Assembly: GCA_031253835.1 (NCBI GenBank)
Contig: JAIRVP010000008.1
Coordinates: 28,103-92,102 of the forward strand
Source of the DNA: Burkholderia sp.
GTDB taxonomy: Bacteria; Pseudomonadota; Gammaproteobacteria; Burkholderiales; Burkholderiaceae
DNA length: 64,000 nt
Reading direction: 5' to 3'
Within the stretch, counting starts at the first letter, position 1, and the number at the start of each line of letters is the position of its first letter. The notes below the pieces were generated by a model that saw only the letters and a program-made list of their open reading frames with translations, was not told where the DNA came from and did no database searches. Made by a program: the position numbers and the translations under genes. Of this stretch, positions 7,706 to 15,650 are shown in pieces.

Positions 7706-8899
7706 TCAGAACTTCTGGCGCAGCCCGAGGCTGACGATCGCCTGCGACCGCGAGTCGGACGAGTGGCCGTTCGCCTTGTCGGACACCGACGCGGTCGCGG
7801 CCACCGGCCGGCCGAGCGCGTCGAGCGTCATGCCCGATGCATGCTGGTACGCGCCGAGCAGGTACACGCTGGTGCGCTTCGACAGGTCGTAGACGGCGCC
7901 GAGCGTCACGTTGTGATACTGCGCGCGGTCGTCGACGCCATCGACATCGCTGCCGCGCGTGTAGCTGTAGCCCGCGAACAGCTGCGTCTGCGGCTGCACG
8001 GTCCAGCGCGTGAACACGCCCGCGACGTTGAACGTCGCGTGGCCGGTGAACAGCGACTGGCCGCCGCTGCGGTACTGCACGTTGCTGTAGTTCACGCCGA
8101 CGACGGCCGGGCCGAAGTCGTACGTCGCGCCCGTCGCGATCACCTGCTGCGATTGCGCGCTCGCATAGCCTTCGTTGATCGACGAGTTGAAGAGGCCGTC
8201 GTCGGTGCTCTGCCACTTGCCGGCCGTCGGGTCGGTCGCGCCCGTCTTGCTGTTGTCCGAGCGCTCGTAGCCGACGCCCACGCGCAGCGGGCCTGCCGCG
8301 TACGCTGCGCCGACGCTCCACGTGTTGCGCTGCTTCATGCTGCCCGGCTGGCTGCCGAAACCGTACAGCGCGCCGAACGTGAAGCCCGAGTAGTTCGCGC
8401 TCGTGTACTTGATCGAGCTGTCGACGCGCGCGGTCTGGTCGAGATCGTCGATGTCGCCCGGGTGCGCGCCGAAGCCGCCGATGAACGACGACGGGCCGAC
8501 CGGGCTCACGAAGTCGTCGAGCGACGTGTACTGGCGGCCGAGCGTGACCGTGCCGTAGCGGTCGCTGCCGACGCCGACGAACGCCTGGCGGCCGAACTGG
8601 CGCCCGCCCTGGCCCGACGTGCCGTTCGTGATGTCGAAACCGTTCTCGAGGACGAACAGGGCGCGCATCCCGCCGCCGAGATCCTCGGAACCCTTGATGC
8701 CCCAGCGGCTGCCGGACAGGTTGCCGGTCGTGAGCCCGACGCTCGAATGGCCGGTGTACGCGCCTGCCGAGCCGACCCGTTCGTTGCTGCGATAGGTCAC
8801 GCCCGCGTCGACGATGCCGTACAGCGTGACGGAGCTTTGCGCGGCGGCGATACCCGCGAGCGAGAGCAGCAGCGGGGCTGCGATCAGTTGCTTGTTCAT
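7706..8899 (-). CDS. Outer-membrane general porin (Gram-negative, OmpC-like)
   Basis: 397 residues beginning MNKQLIAAPLLLSLAGIAAAQSS, a typical signal peptide cut after AAA or AQ, with a start at 8899 preceded by GGAGACATAAAACC. The mature protein opens with SVTLYGIVDAGV, carries the porin blocks SRWGIKGSEDLGGGMRALFVLENGF and RQFGRQAFVGVGSDRYGTVTLGRQY, and ends in phenylalanine (LGLRQKF), the outer-membrane assembly signal. These are hallmarks of the 16-strand trimeric porins of Burkholderia and Neisseria. It admits small polar solutes. A LacI-operator-like palindrome lies in the spacer shared with the divergent LysE gene, so expression may answer to a sugar or nucleoside signal. Confidence 0.93.
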   Translation of the reverse strand: MNKQLIAAPLLLSLAGIAAAQSSVTLYGIVDAGVTYRSNERVGSAGAYTGHSSVGLTTGNLSGSRWGIKGSEDLGGGMRALFVLENGFDITNGTSGQGGRQFGRQAFVGVGSDRYGTVTLGRQYTSLDDFVSPVGPSSFIGGFGAHPGDIDDLDQTARVDSSIKYTSANYSGFTFGALYGFGSQPGSMKQRNTWSVGAAYAAGPLRVGVGYERSDNSKTGATDPTAGKWQSTDDGLFNSSINEGYASAQSQQVIATGATYDFGPAVVGVNYSNVQYRSGGQSLFTGHATFNVAGVFTRWTVQPQTQLFAGYSYTRGSDVDGVDDRAQYHNVTLGAVYDLSKRTSVYLLGAYQHASGMTLDALGRPVAATASVSDKANGHSSDSRSQAIVSLGLRQKF

Positions 8900-9047
8900 G
8901 GTTTTATGTCTCCGGGCGGTGAACCCGTTGTTCTGGCTGGCTGTTGCGAGTGGCGCGCGGGCGCCGACATCCGCCGGCGGTGCGAGGCCGGCGGCGTCCG
9001 CGCGCGACGACGCGGCGGGCATGCCCGCTGCGGCCGCCATGGTAAAT

Positions 9048-9059
9048 GGAACCGGTTCC
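9048..9059. promoter_or_regulatory. Perfect palindrome, candidate LacI/GalR-type operator
   Basis: GGAACCGGTTCC is a perfect 12-bp palindrome with the central CCGG of many LacI-family operators. It lies 149 bases from the porin start and 144 bases from the LysE start, in their shared promoter region. No LacI-family gene is in the window, so the link is inference. Confidence 0.35.
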
Positions 9060-9202
9060 TTTCCGAAGCGGAATAATGACAACAGTTTTTTGCCAAAATC
9101 GAGATAGTCGGGGCGCGGCCGTCGTCGATGGCTGCCGCACCTGTACAGCACGGCCCGGCGCCCCCGATAATCGAACGCGCCCCTACCCTCGGGAGTTCCG
9201 TC

Positions 9203-9835
9203 ATGCATGAAACGACCCTGCTGATCTTCGCCGCCGTCGCGTTCGTCGGCATCGCGACGCCCGGCCCGACCGTGCTGCTTGCGCTGACCAACGGCTCGCG
9301 CTACGGCGTGCGCCGCGCGGCCTACGGGTTCGCGGGCGCGATGCTGTCCGACTTCGTGCTGATCGTCGCGGTCGCGCTCGGCCTCGGCGCGCTGCTGATG
9401 GCGTCGGCGTTCTGGTTCTCGGTGGTGAAGTGGCTCGGCGCCGCATACCTCGCGTATGTCGGCATCCGGCTGCTGATGTCGAAGGGGTCGCTCGACGTCG
9501 CCGCCGCGCAACACGGCACGGCCACCGAGCGCAATGCGTCGATCTTCGCGAAGAGCTTCCTGACCGCGGTCACGAACCCGAAGGGCTATCTGTTCTTCTC
9601 CGCGTTCCTGCCGCAGTTCCTCGATCCGTCCGCGCCGCTTGCGCCGCAGTACGTCGCGCTCGCCGTCACGTTCGCGCTGCTCGACGGCGCGGTGATGTTC
9701 GGCTACGCGCTGCTCGGCGCACGCGCGGTGCGGCTGCTGAAACGCGCGGGCGCGCTGTGGCTCGAACGCACGTGCGGCGCGATGCTGCTCGCGCTCGCCG
9801 GTTCGCTCGCGCTGTACCGGCGCCACGCCGCCTAG
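9203..9835 (+). CDS. LysE/RhtB-family amino-acid exporter
   Basis: 210 residues. The start at 9203 follows GGGAG at 9191. The N-terminal motif FVGIATPGPTVLLALTNG is the family signature (normally PGP near residue 20), followed by the GxxxxxxxxxGxxxG helix region YGVRRAAYGFAGAM and the conserved TNPKGYLFFSAFLPQF block in the middle. Six hydrophobic helices are predicted from the text. Members export amino acids such as homoserine, threonine, lysine or leucine analogues through the inner membrane. The stop codon overlaps the ribosome site of the next gene, an acetyltransferase, so the two are probably co-transcribed. The substrate cannot be read from sequence. Confidence 0.88.
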   Translation: MHETTLLIFAAVAFVGIATPGPTVLLALTNGSRYGVRRAAYGFAGAMLSDFVLIVAVALGLGALLMASAFWFSVVKWLGAAYLAYVGIRLLMSKGSLDVAAAQHGTATERNASIFAKSFLTAVTNPKGYLFFSAFLPQFLDPSAPLAPQYVALAVTFALLDGAVMFGYALLGARAVRLLKRAGALWLERTCGAMLLALAGSLALYRRHAA

Positions 9836-9847
9836 GAGCGGGTTCCG

Positions 9848-10384
9848 ATGAAAATTGCCGCACCGCCCCGCGCCGGCTTTCCCGGCCTGTCGCTCAGGCA
9901 ACTCGACCGCTCGGACCTCGACGCGTGGTACGCGTACCTGTCGAACCCCGACGTCTTCCACCACACGAGCTGGAACCTGCGCACGCCCGGCGATCTGCTG
10001 CCGCTGTTCGACAACATCGAATCGGCCGACCCGGATTCGATCCGGCGTCTCGCGATCGTCGACACCGCATCGGGCGCGCTCGCCGGGACGATCGGGCTGC
10101 ATACGGTGTCCACCGTGAACCGCTCGGCGGAGATTGCGTACGACCTCGCGCCGTCGCACTGGGGGCGCGGCATCGCGAGCGCGGTATGCGAAGCCGTTAC
10201 CGCGTGGGCGTTCGCGAACGGCGGCTTCATGCGCATGCAGGCCGTCGTGCTGACCAGCAACGCGGGCTCCGCGCGCGTGCTGCAGAAGTGCGGCTACCGC
10301 TACGAAGGGCTGTTGCGCGCGTACAAGATGGTGCGCGGCACGCCGGGCGATTTCGCGATGTACGCACGCCTCGCGACCGACTGA
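9848..10384 (+). CDS. GNAT-family N-acetyltransferase (RimJ/RimL type)
   Basis: 178 residues, start preceded by AGGAG that overlaps the LysE stop. The order is that of RimJ/RimL-like GNATs: an N-terminal LRQLDRSDLDAWYAYLSNPDVFHHTSW block, a central AGTIGLHTVSTVNRSAEIAYDLAPSHWGRGIASAV block containing the acetyl-CoA pyrophosphate loop (WGRGIAS), and the C-terminal ARVLQKCGYRYEGLLRAY block. The family acetylates amino groups of proteins or small molecules. Coupling with an amino-acid exporter suggests a small amine or amino acid as acceptor, but this is only contextual. Confidence 0.85.
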   Translation: MKIAAPPRAGFPGLSLRQLDRSDLDAWYAYLSNPDVFHHTSWNLRTPGDLLPLFDNIESADPDSIRRLAIVDTASGALAGTIGLHTVSTVNRSAEIAYDLAPSHWGRGIASAVCEAVTAWAFANGGFMRMQAVVLTSNAGSARVLQKCGYRYEGLLRAYKMVRGTPGDFAMYARLATD

Positions 10385-10481
10385 CACGCCGTCCGCGGCA
10401 TCGCGCGCCGATGCCGTGAAGCGATTGGACGACCCGCGCCGAATTGGCGACAATCGCCGTTCCCCTCCTCGACGCTCCGCC

Positions 10482-11216
10482 ATGAAAATCGCCGCGCTTT
10501 CCGACATCCACGGCAACCTCGCCGCGCTCGACGCGGTGCTCGACGACGTCCGCCGCCGCGGCGCCGACGTGATCGTCAATCTCGGCGACATCGTGTCGGG
10601 CGCGCTCCATCCGGCCGAAACGGCCGACCGCCTGATCGCGCTCGACTTGCCGACCGTCAAGGGCAATCACGAACGCCAGTTGCTCACCTACGATCGCGAA
10701 GCGATGCGGCTGTCCGATCGCTGGGCGCACGACACGCTGCGCGACGACCACCGCGCGTGGATCGCCGCGCTGCCCGAACGCATGACGCTCGACGACGACG
10801 TGCTGATGGTGCACGGCACGCCGGACAGCGATCTCGTCTACTTCCTCGAAACGGTCACGCCCGACGGCTGCCGCGCGGCGACACCCGATGAAGTCGCGCA
10901 GCGCGCGGGCAACGAGGCGGCATCGCTGATCCTGTGCGGCCACACGCACGTGCCGCGCACCGCGAAGCTCGACGACGGCCGGCTGATCGTCAACCCGGGC
11001 AGCGTCGGGCTGCAGGCGTACGAGGACGACCAGCCGCATCCGCACCGGATCGAGACGGGCTCTCCGCATGCACGCTACGCGATGGTGTCGCGCACGGCGG
11101 CCGGCTGGAACGTCGAATTTCATGCGGTCGAATACGACTGGCACACGGCCGCCGTCACCGCGGCCTCGCGCGGGCGCGACGACTGGACCGTCGCGCTGCG
11201 CACCGGCCGGTGCTGA
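10482..11216 (+). CDS. Calcineurin-like metallophosphoesterase (YfcE/MJ0936 type)
   Basis: 244 residues. The metal-binding motifs appear in the right order: SDIHGNLAALDAVL (Asp and His near 8-10), GDIVSG, GNHERQ, HGTPDSD and GHTHVP, ending with an NPGSVG block. This matches the small two-metal (Mn/Fe) phosphodiesterases that cleave phosphodiesters or protein phosphates. There is no signal peptide, so it acts in the cytoplasm. The start at 10482 was chosen because the protein begins directly with the first beta-strand (MKIAALSDIHG). An upstream in-frame codon at 10416 adds only a basic tail. It lies 97 bases after the acetyltransferase and 55 bases before a hydrolase, all on one strand. Confidence 0.87.
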   Translation: MKIAALSDIHGNLAALDAVLDDVRRRGADVIVNLGDIVSGALHPAETADRLIALDLPTVKGNHERQLLTYDREAMRLSDRWAHDTLRDDHRAWIAALPERMTLDDDVLMVHGTPDSDLVYFLETVTPDGCRAATPDEVAQRAGNEAASLILCGHTHVPRTAKLDDGRLIVNPGSVGLQAYEDDQPHPHRIETGSPHARYAMVSRTAAGWNVEFHAVEYDWHTAAVTAASRGRDDWTVALRTGRC

Positions 11217-11271
11217 TACTCGCGCCGCCCGACCGCCCCGCTTCGCTTCTTTCGAAGGAAAACCGGACACC

Positions 11272-11883
11272 ATGGCCGTTCCGTCGCAACTGCTCTTCCT
11301 GCCCGGCGCATCGGGCAGCACCGCCTTCTGGCAGCCGCTGGCCAACCTGCTGACGCATCCGGCCGAACGGCGGATCGTCGCCTACCCGGGCTTCGGCGAC
11401 ACGCCGCGCGATCCGGCCGTCGACGATTTCGACAGCCTCGTGCGTGATGTCCTCGAAAAGATCGACCGGCCGACCGCCGTGATCGCCCAATCGATGGGCG
11501 GCGTGATCGCGATGCGCGCGGCGCTCGACAGGCCCGAACGCGTCACGCATCTCGTGCTGACGGTCACGTCCGGCGGGCTCGACATGGCGGGGCTCGGCGC
11601 GCAGGACTGGCGGGCCGGTTTCGCCGAAGCGAACCCGCAGTTGCCCGACTGGTTCCTGACGTTTCGCGCGGACTTGTCGCGAGAGATCGGCCGCATCGCG
11701 CAGCCGACGCTGCTGCTGTGGGGCGACGACGATCCGATCAGCCCCGTCGCGGCCGGCCGGCGCCTGCTCGAACGGCTGCCCGACGCACAGTTGCATGTCG
11801 TGCCGGGCGGCCGGCACGATCTCGCGGCCGTGCATGCGCAAGCGCTCGCGCCGCTCGTCGACGCGCATCTGCAGCGCACGTAA
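11272..11883 (+). CDS. Alpha/beta-fold hydrolase
   Basis: 203 residues, shorter than the usual 250-300 because the cap region is small. The start at 11272 follows GAAGGAAAA. Visible elements are the oxyanion strand LLFLPGASGSTAFW (GA in place of the common HG), the nucleophile elbow AQSMGG near residue 79, the acid-bearing strand LLLWGDDDPISP, and the catalytic histidine in VPGGRHDLAAVH. Ser, Asp and His are all in place, so an active serine hydrolase is likely. Substrates of this family run from esters to lactones and none can be named here. Confidence 0.85.
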   Translation: MAVPSQLLFLPGASGSTAFWQPLANLLTHPAERRIVAYPGFGDTPRDPAVDDFDSLVRDVLEKIDRPTAVIAQSMGGVIAMRAALDRPERVTHLVLTVTSGGLDMAGLGAQDWRAGFAEANPQLPDWFLTFRADLSREIGRIAQPTLLLWGDDDPISPVAAGRRLLERLPDAQLHVVPGGRHDLAAVHAQALAPLVDAHLQRT

Positions 11884-11907
11884 CGTCGCGCGCGCCGGCT
11901 TCGATTT

Positions 11908-11943
11908 CGGTTTCAGCTTCAGCGTCGGTGCGCGCTGAAACCG
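11908..11943. terminator. Hairpin between converging genes
   Basis: A 10-bp stem (11908-11917 with 11934-11943) with a 16-base loop lies between the hydrolase stop at 11883 and the histidine kinase stop at 11967. The loop is long, so its strength as a terminator is uncertain. Confidence 0.45.
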
Positions 11944-11966
11944 CGACGCTCACGCGCCGCGCCGCG

Positions 11967-13289
11967 TCACCCCGCGTTCCTCAGCGTGAGCCTCGCCTCG
12001 AGTCCGCCGCCGTCGGGCCGGTTGTTCAGCGTCAGCGTGCCGCCCATCGCGAGCGCGAGTTGCCGCGCGATCGCCAGGCCGAGCCCGGTGCCGCCCGTGT
12101 CGCGGTTGCGCGACGTCTCCACGCGCCGGAACGGCTCGAACACCGCGTCGAGCTGATCGGCCGGAATGCCGGGCCCGCGGTCGAGCACCGCAATCACCGC
12201 ACCGCCGTCCGGCGCCGCGCGCACGTCGATCTCGGCCGCGCCCGCGAACTTCAGCGCGTTGTCGACGAGGTTGCCGACGATGCGGCGCAGCGCCTTCGGC
12301 CGCGTGACGAGCGCGAGCGGCGCGCGGCTGTGCAGCGCGACGTCCTGCCCCGCATCCGTGTAGTCGCACACGATGCTGTCGAGCAGCGCGTCGAGATCGA
12401 TGCGGCGCGCGGCTTCCTCGGTGCCGTGCAGTGTCCGCGCGTACGCGACGCCCTCCTTCACCAGATGCTCCATCTCGATCAGGTCCTGGCGCAGCTTCGC
12501 GCCCTGCGTGTCGTCGTCCATCACGTCGACGCGCAGCCGCATCCGCGTGATCGGCGTCTGCAGGTCGTGCGAGATCGACGCGAGGATCTGCATGCGTTCG
12601 GCCATGTACTGCGCGATGCGGTCCTGCATCGCGTTGAACGCCCGTGCGGCACGCGCGACTTCCGACGGCCCGCCTTCGTTCAGCCGCTCGCCCTTCAGGT
12701 CGGGGCCGAGCGCGTCGGCGGCCTGCGCGAGCTGCTTGAGCGGCCGCGTCGCGAGCCGCACCGCGAGCCAGCAGCATGCGGCCAGCACCGCGAGCTGCAG
12801 CACGAGCACGACCGGCAGCCAGCCGGACAGCGGCACCGTCGACATCGGATGGATGTCGATCGTCAGCGGCGACCCGTCGGTCAGGCGCAGATGCACCTGC
12901 AGATGTTCGCGGTCGCCGGGGATCGCGTTCGCGGTCAGCGGATAGTCGCCGCCGATGCCGTCCGAGATCGAGCGCTCGACGCGCGCCGACAGCCGCGCTT
13001 CGGGCGGCGTGCCGGTCTCGCCGGGCCCGAGGATGAACGCATAGCTGCGCCGCGCGAGACGCGGCAGCCACGCGGCGCGCTCGGCGGCCGGCAGATGGTC
13101 GAGCAGCGCGACCGAGCTCGCGACCTCGCGCTCGATGTAGCCCATCATCAGGTTGGTGGTCGCCTGGTCGCGCTCGGTCACGGTGAGCCAGAACGACAGC
13201 GTCTGCGCGAGCGCGAGGCCCACGCACAGGATCAGCGCGAGCCGCGCGAACAGCGAGCGCGGCCAGTGCCACAGCGTGCGCGCGCTCAT
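11967..13289 (-). CDS. Sensor histidine kinase (EnvZ-like)
   Basis: 440 residues. A first membrane helix (LFARLALILCVGLALAQTLSF, about 13-33) and a second (LPVVLVLQLAVLAACCWLAVRLA, about 150-172) enclose a periplasmic sensor region. A HAMP-type linker follows (RPLKQLAQAADALG), then the phospho-acceptor box SISHDLQTPITRMRLRVD, the N box VGNLVDNALKFAG, the G1 box VLDRGPGIP and the G2 box GGTGLGLAIARQLA. All catalytic boxes are intact. Its ATG overlaps the stop of the response regulator (ATGA at 13286-13289), so the two are translated in coupled fashion. The signal sensed is not evident. Confidence 0.92.
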   Translation of the reverse strand: MSARTLWHWPRSLFARLALILCVGLALAQTLSFWLTVTERDQATTNLMMGYIEREVASSVALLDHLPAAERAAWLPRLARRSYAFILGPGETGTPPEARLSARVERSISDGIGGDYPLTANAIPGDREHLQVHLRLTDGSPLTIDIHPMSTVPLSGWLPVVLVLQLAVLAACCWLAVRLATRPLKQLAQAADALGPDLKGERLNEGGPSEVARAARAFNAMQDRIAQYMAERMQILASISHDLQTPITRMRLRVDVMDDDTQGAKLRQDLIEMEHLVKEGVAYARTLHGTEEAARRIDLDALLDSIVCDYTDAGQDVALHSRAPLALVTRPKALRRIVGNLVDNALKFAGAAEIDVRAAPDGGAVIAVLDRGPGIPADQLDAVFEPFRRVETSRNRDTGGTGLGLAIARQLALAMGGTLTLNNRPDGGGLEARLTLRNAG

Positions 13290-14026
13290 GGCGTACCGTC
13301 GACGGCAGTCACGGCCGACGAGAACACGTAGCCCTCGTTGCGCAGCGTCTTGATGTAGCGCGGTTCGCGCGCGCCGTCGCGCAGGCGCTGGCGCAGCCGG
13401 CTCACGAGCAGGTCGATCGACCGGTCGAACGGATCGGACTGGCGCCCCTGCGTGAGGTTGAGCAGCTGGTCGCGCGTCAGCACGCGCTGCGGATTGTCGA
13501 GGAACACGCGCAGCAGCCGGTATTCGGCGCCGCTCAGCGCGACCATCGTGCCCTCGGCGTCGAGCAGGTGGCGCCCCGTCGTGTCGAGCCGCCATTCGCC
13601 GAACGCGAGCATCTCGGCCGATTCCGTCACCTGCATGCCGGGCGGCAACATGCGCGCGCGGCGCAGCACCGAGCGGATCCGCGCGAGCAGCTCGCGCACC
13701 GCGAACGGCTTGGCCAGGTAGTCGTCGGCGCCCATCTCGAGGCCGATGATGCGGTCGGTTTCCTCGCCGCGTGCGGTCAGCATCAGCACGGGCACCGTGC
13801 GGAACTTGCCGGCGCGCAGGTCGCGGCACAGCGTGAGGCCGTCTTCGCCCGGCATCATCAGGTCGAGCACGATCAGGTCGGGCGCGCCGTCGTCCAGCAC
13901 GTTGCGCATCTCGCGGCCGTTCGCGGCCAGCGACACGCGCATGCCGTTCTTTTCCAGGTAGTCCGCGATCAGTTCGCGAATCGCGCGATCGTCGTCGACG
14001 ATCAGCACGTGGTCGATCTTGTCCAT
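13286..14026 (-). CDS. OmpR/PhoB-family response regulator
   Basis: 246 residues. The receiver domain (about 5-120) shows the acidic pair in VLIVDDDRAIREL, the phospho-acceptor Asp in LIVLDLMMPGEDG, and the conserved Thr and Lys (MLTARGEE, DYLAKPFAVRELLARI). After a linker, the winged-helix DNA-binding domain carries LSGAEYRLLRVFLDNPQRVLTRDQLL, SDPFDRSIDLLVSRLRQRL and PRYIKTLRNEGYVF. It partners the downstream kinase. The start at 14026 gives the standard N-terminus. The upstream 224 bases also hold the promoter of the divergent thioredoxin-like gene, a possible target. Confidence 0.92.
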   Translation of the reverse strand: MDKIDHVLIVDDDRAIRELIADYLEKNGMRVSLAANGREMRNVLDDGAPDLIVLDLMMPGEDGLTLCRDLRAGKFRTVPVLMLTARGEETDRIIGLEMGADDYLAKPFAVRELLARIRSVLRRARMLPPGMQVTESAEMLAFGEWRLDTTGRHLLDAEGTMVALSGAEYRLLRVFLDNPQRVLTRDQLLNLTQGRQSDPFDRSIDLLVSRLRQRLRDGAREPRYIKTLRNEGYVFSSAVTAVDGTP

Positions 14027-14250
14027 GAATCGTTGTCGGTGTCGTAGTTCGGGCAGGCGATGTCCGCTGTTATACCGCAAGGCAGGCACGCGTTTGTATC
14101 CCAATGTATCGCGCCGCCGCGACGACACACAACATTGCACACGTGCGGCCGGCCGGACACATCGCAGATACGTCGGCGCAGCCTAATGGGGCCTGTCGAA
14201 ACCCGTCCGGCCGCGCCCCCGAGCAGCGGCCCACCGATCAGGAGAACGCC

Positions 14251-14832
14251 ATGCTGCCCCGACTCAAGACCGCCGCCATCGTCATCGCCCTCGCCGCCAC
14301 GGCCGGGCTCGCCGCCTTCGCCGGCACCCGCGACGACGCGGGCATGCAGGCCTCGCTGGCCGGCACGCCGGCGCCCGATTTCACCGGCATCGACCGCTGG
14401 CACAACAGCGCGCCGCTGACGCTCGGCCAGCTGCGCGGCAAGGTCGTGCTCGTCGACTTCTGGACGTACTCGTGCATCAACTGCATTCATACGATTCCGT
14501 ACGTGAACGACTGGTACCGGAAGTATCGCGACCAGGGGCTCGTCGTGGTCGGCGTGCATACGCCCGAATATCCGTTCGAGCGCGACGCGGGCAACGTCGC
14601 CGAGGCGATCAAGCGCTTCGATATCCGGTATCCGGTCGCGCAGGACAACCGCTACGACACGTGGCGCGCGTACGGGAACCAGTACTGGCCCGCGCTGTAC
14701 CTGATCGATGCGAACGGCAAGGTCGTCTATACGCGCTATGGCGAAGGCGGCTACGACAAGACCGAGGCCGCGATTCGCGGCGCGCTCGCGCAGGCGGGCA
14801 CGCCGGCGAAGGACGCGACGCGCACGCAATGA
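14251..14832 (+). CDS. Exported thioredoxin-like protein (TlpA/DipZ C-terminal type)
   Basis: 193 residues with a signal anchor or signal peptide (AAIVIALAATAGLAAFAG) behind a good ribosome site (AGGAG). The thioredoxin fold follows: PAPDFTGIDRWHNS, the LRGKVVLVDFWTYSCINC active site with a CxxC pair separated by Ile-Asn, HTIPYVNDWYRKYRDQG, and GVHTPEYPFERD. This pattern, with WTYSCINC, matches the periplasmic domain fused to CcdA in DipZ proteins, but here it stands alone with no CcdA gene nearby. It is probably a periplasmic disulfide reductase or peroxide-defence protein. Divergent from the two-component genes. Confidence 0.85.
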   Translation: MLPRLKTAAIVIALAATAGLAAFAGTRDDAGMQASLAGTPAPDFTGIDRWHNSAPLTLGQLRGKVVLVDFWTYSCINCIHTIPYVNDWYRKYRDQGLVVVGVHTPEYPFERDAGNVAEAIKRFDIRYPVAQDNRYDTWRAYGNQYWPALYLIDANGKVVYTRYGEGGYDKTEAAIRGALAQAGTPAKDATRTQ

Positions 14833-14842
14833 CCGACGCGGC

Positions 14843-14867
14843 GCGCGGGCGCGGCATCCGCCCGCGC
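14843..14867. terminator. Hairpin between converging genes
   Basis: A perfect 9-bp GC stem (14843-14851 with 14859-14867) and 7-base loop lie between the thioredoxin-like stop (14832) and the PaiB-like stop (14889). Confidence 0.6.
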
Positions 14868-14888
14868 TCGCGTCACGCCCTCACTCGC

Positions 14889-15527
14889 TCACTCGCGTTT
14901 CGCGTCGGCCGCCGCGAGCATCGCTTCGCCGATCGCGAGGTTGCCGTCCGCGACCAGCGCTTCGCCGGCGCCGCGGATATCGGCCTCGGCCTTGTTCTGC
15001 CCGAGCTTGCGCTTGCCGACGAGCCGCGTGATCTCGATCTGCAATCCGACGATCGCCTGCAGCATCGTGTCGATGTAGTCCTTCGGCGCGTCGCCCATCT
15101 TCCACGGCACCGGCTGCGACGCTTCATGCGTGCGCGTCAGCCGCGCGACCACGCCGCGCACGAACTTCTCGTCGTCGCGCACCGTGATGCGGCCGTGCGC
15201 ATGCACGACCATGTAGTTCCACGTCGGCACCTGGCGGTGCGCGACATGCTTGCTCGGATACCCGTTCGGCGAGATGTACGCGTCGCCGGCGCGGAAGATC
15301 ACGAGCACCTCGTCGCCGTCCGCGACGTCCTGCCAGACCGGATTCGCACGGGCGACGTGCGCGTGCAGTTCGCCGAGCCCGCCGTCGCCGGGCAGCAGTT
15401 CGAACGGAATGTGGTTCGCGTCGAGCCCGCTCTTGCCGTGCGTGATCAGGCTGCCGAACGGATGCTGCACGATCAGTTCGCGCAGCGCGTCGGGATTGGG
15501 CTCGTTGAAATCGGCGGGGACGTACAT
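14889..15527 (-). CDS. PaiB-like FMN-binding protein
   Basis: 212 residues beginning MYVPADFNEPNPDAL, the conserved opening of the PaiB family. The flavin-binding split-barrel follows: FGSLITHGKSGLDANHIPFEL, ELHAHVARANPVW, VLVIFRAGDAYISPNGYPSKH, VPTWNYMVVHAHGRI, and a C-terminal KMGDAPKDYIDTMLQAIVGLQIEI block. In Bacillus, PaiB was described as a negative regulator of sporulation and protease genes. In Proteobacteria it commonly sits divergently from MocR regulators, as here, which suggests a role in pyridoxine or flavin-linked metabolism. The start at 15527 is preferred over the in-frame start at 15599, which would overlap the operator region. Confidence 0.85.
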   Translation of the reverse strand: MYVPADFNEPNPDALRELIVQHPFGSLITHGKSGLDANHIPFELLPGDGGLGELHAHVARANPVWQDVADGDEVLVIFRAGDAYISPNGYPSKHVAHRQVPTWNYMVVHAHGRITVRDDEKFVRGVVARLTRTHEASQPVPWKMGDAPKDYIDTMLQAIVGLQIEITRLVGKRKLGQNKAEADIRGAGEALVADGNLAIGEAMLAAADAKRE

Positions 15528-15595
15528 GTCGGCTCCACGGTCGTATGGCATCGGAAAAGGCGCGGGCGCGGGCCCGTCATGCAGCGATTGTGATC

Positions 15596-15627
15596 CCAAA
15601 CTGGTTTATGCTGTAGAGCCGGTTTGG
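15596..15627. promoter_or_regulatory. Imperfect inverted repeat, candidate MocR operator
   Basis: CCAAACTGG (15596-15604) and CCGGTTTGG (15619-15627) form an inverted repeat with one mismatch, centres 23 bases apart, directly upstream of the MocR-type gene and in the spacer shared with the PaiB-like gene. MocR regulators typically bind such repeats in their own divergent promoters. Confidence 0.45.
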
Positions 15628-15650
15628 AACAATTTCAGCAGACCAGAATC

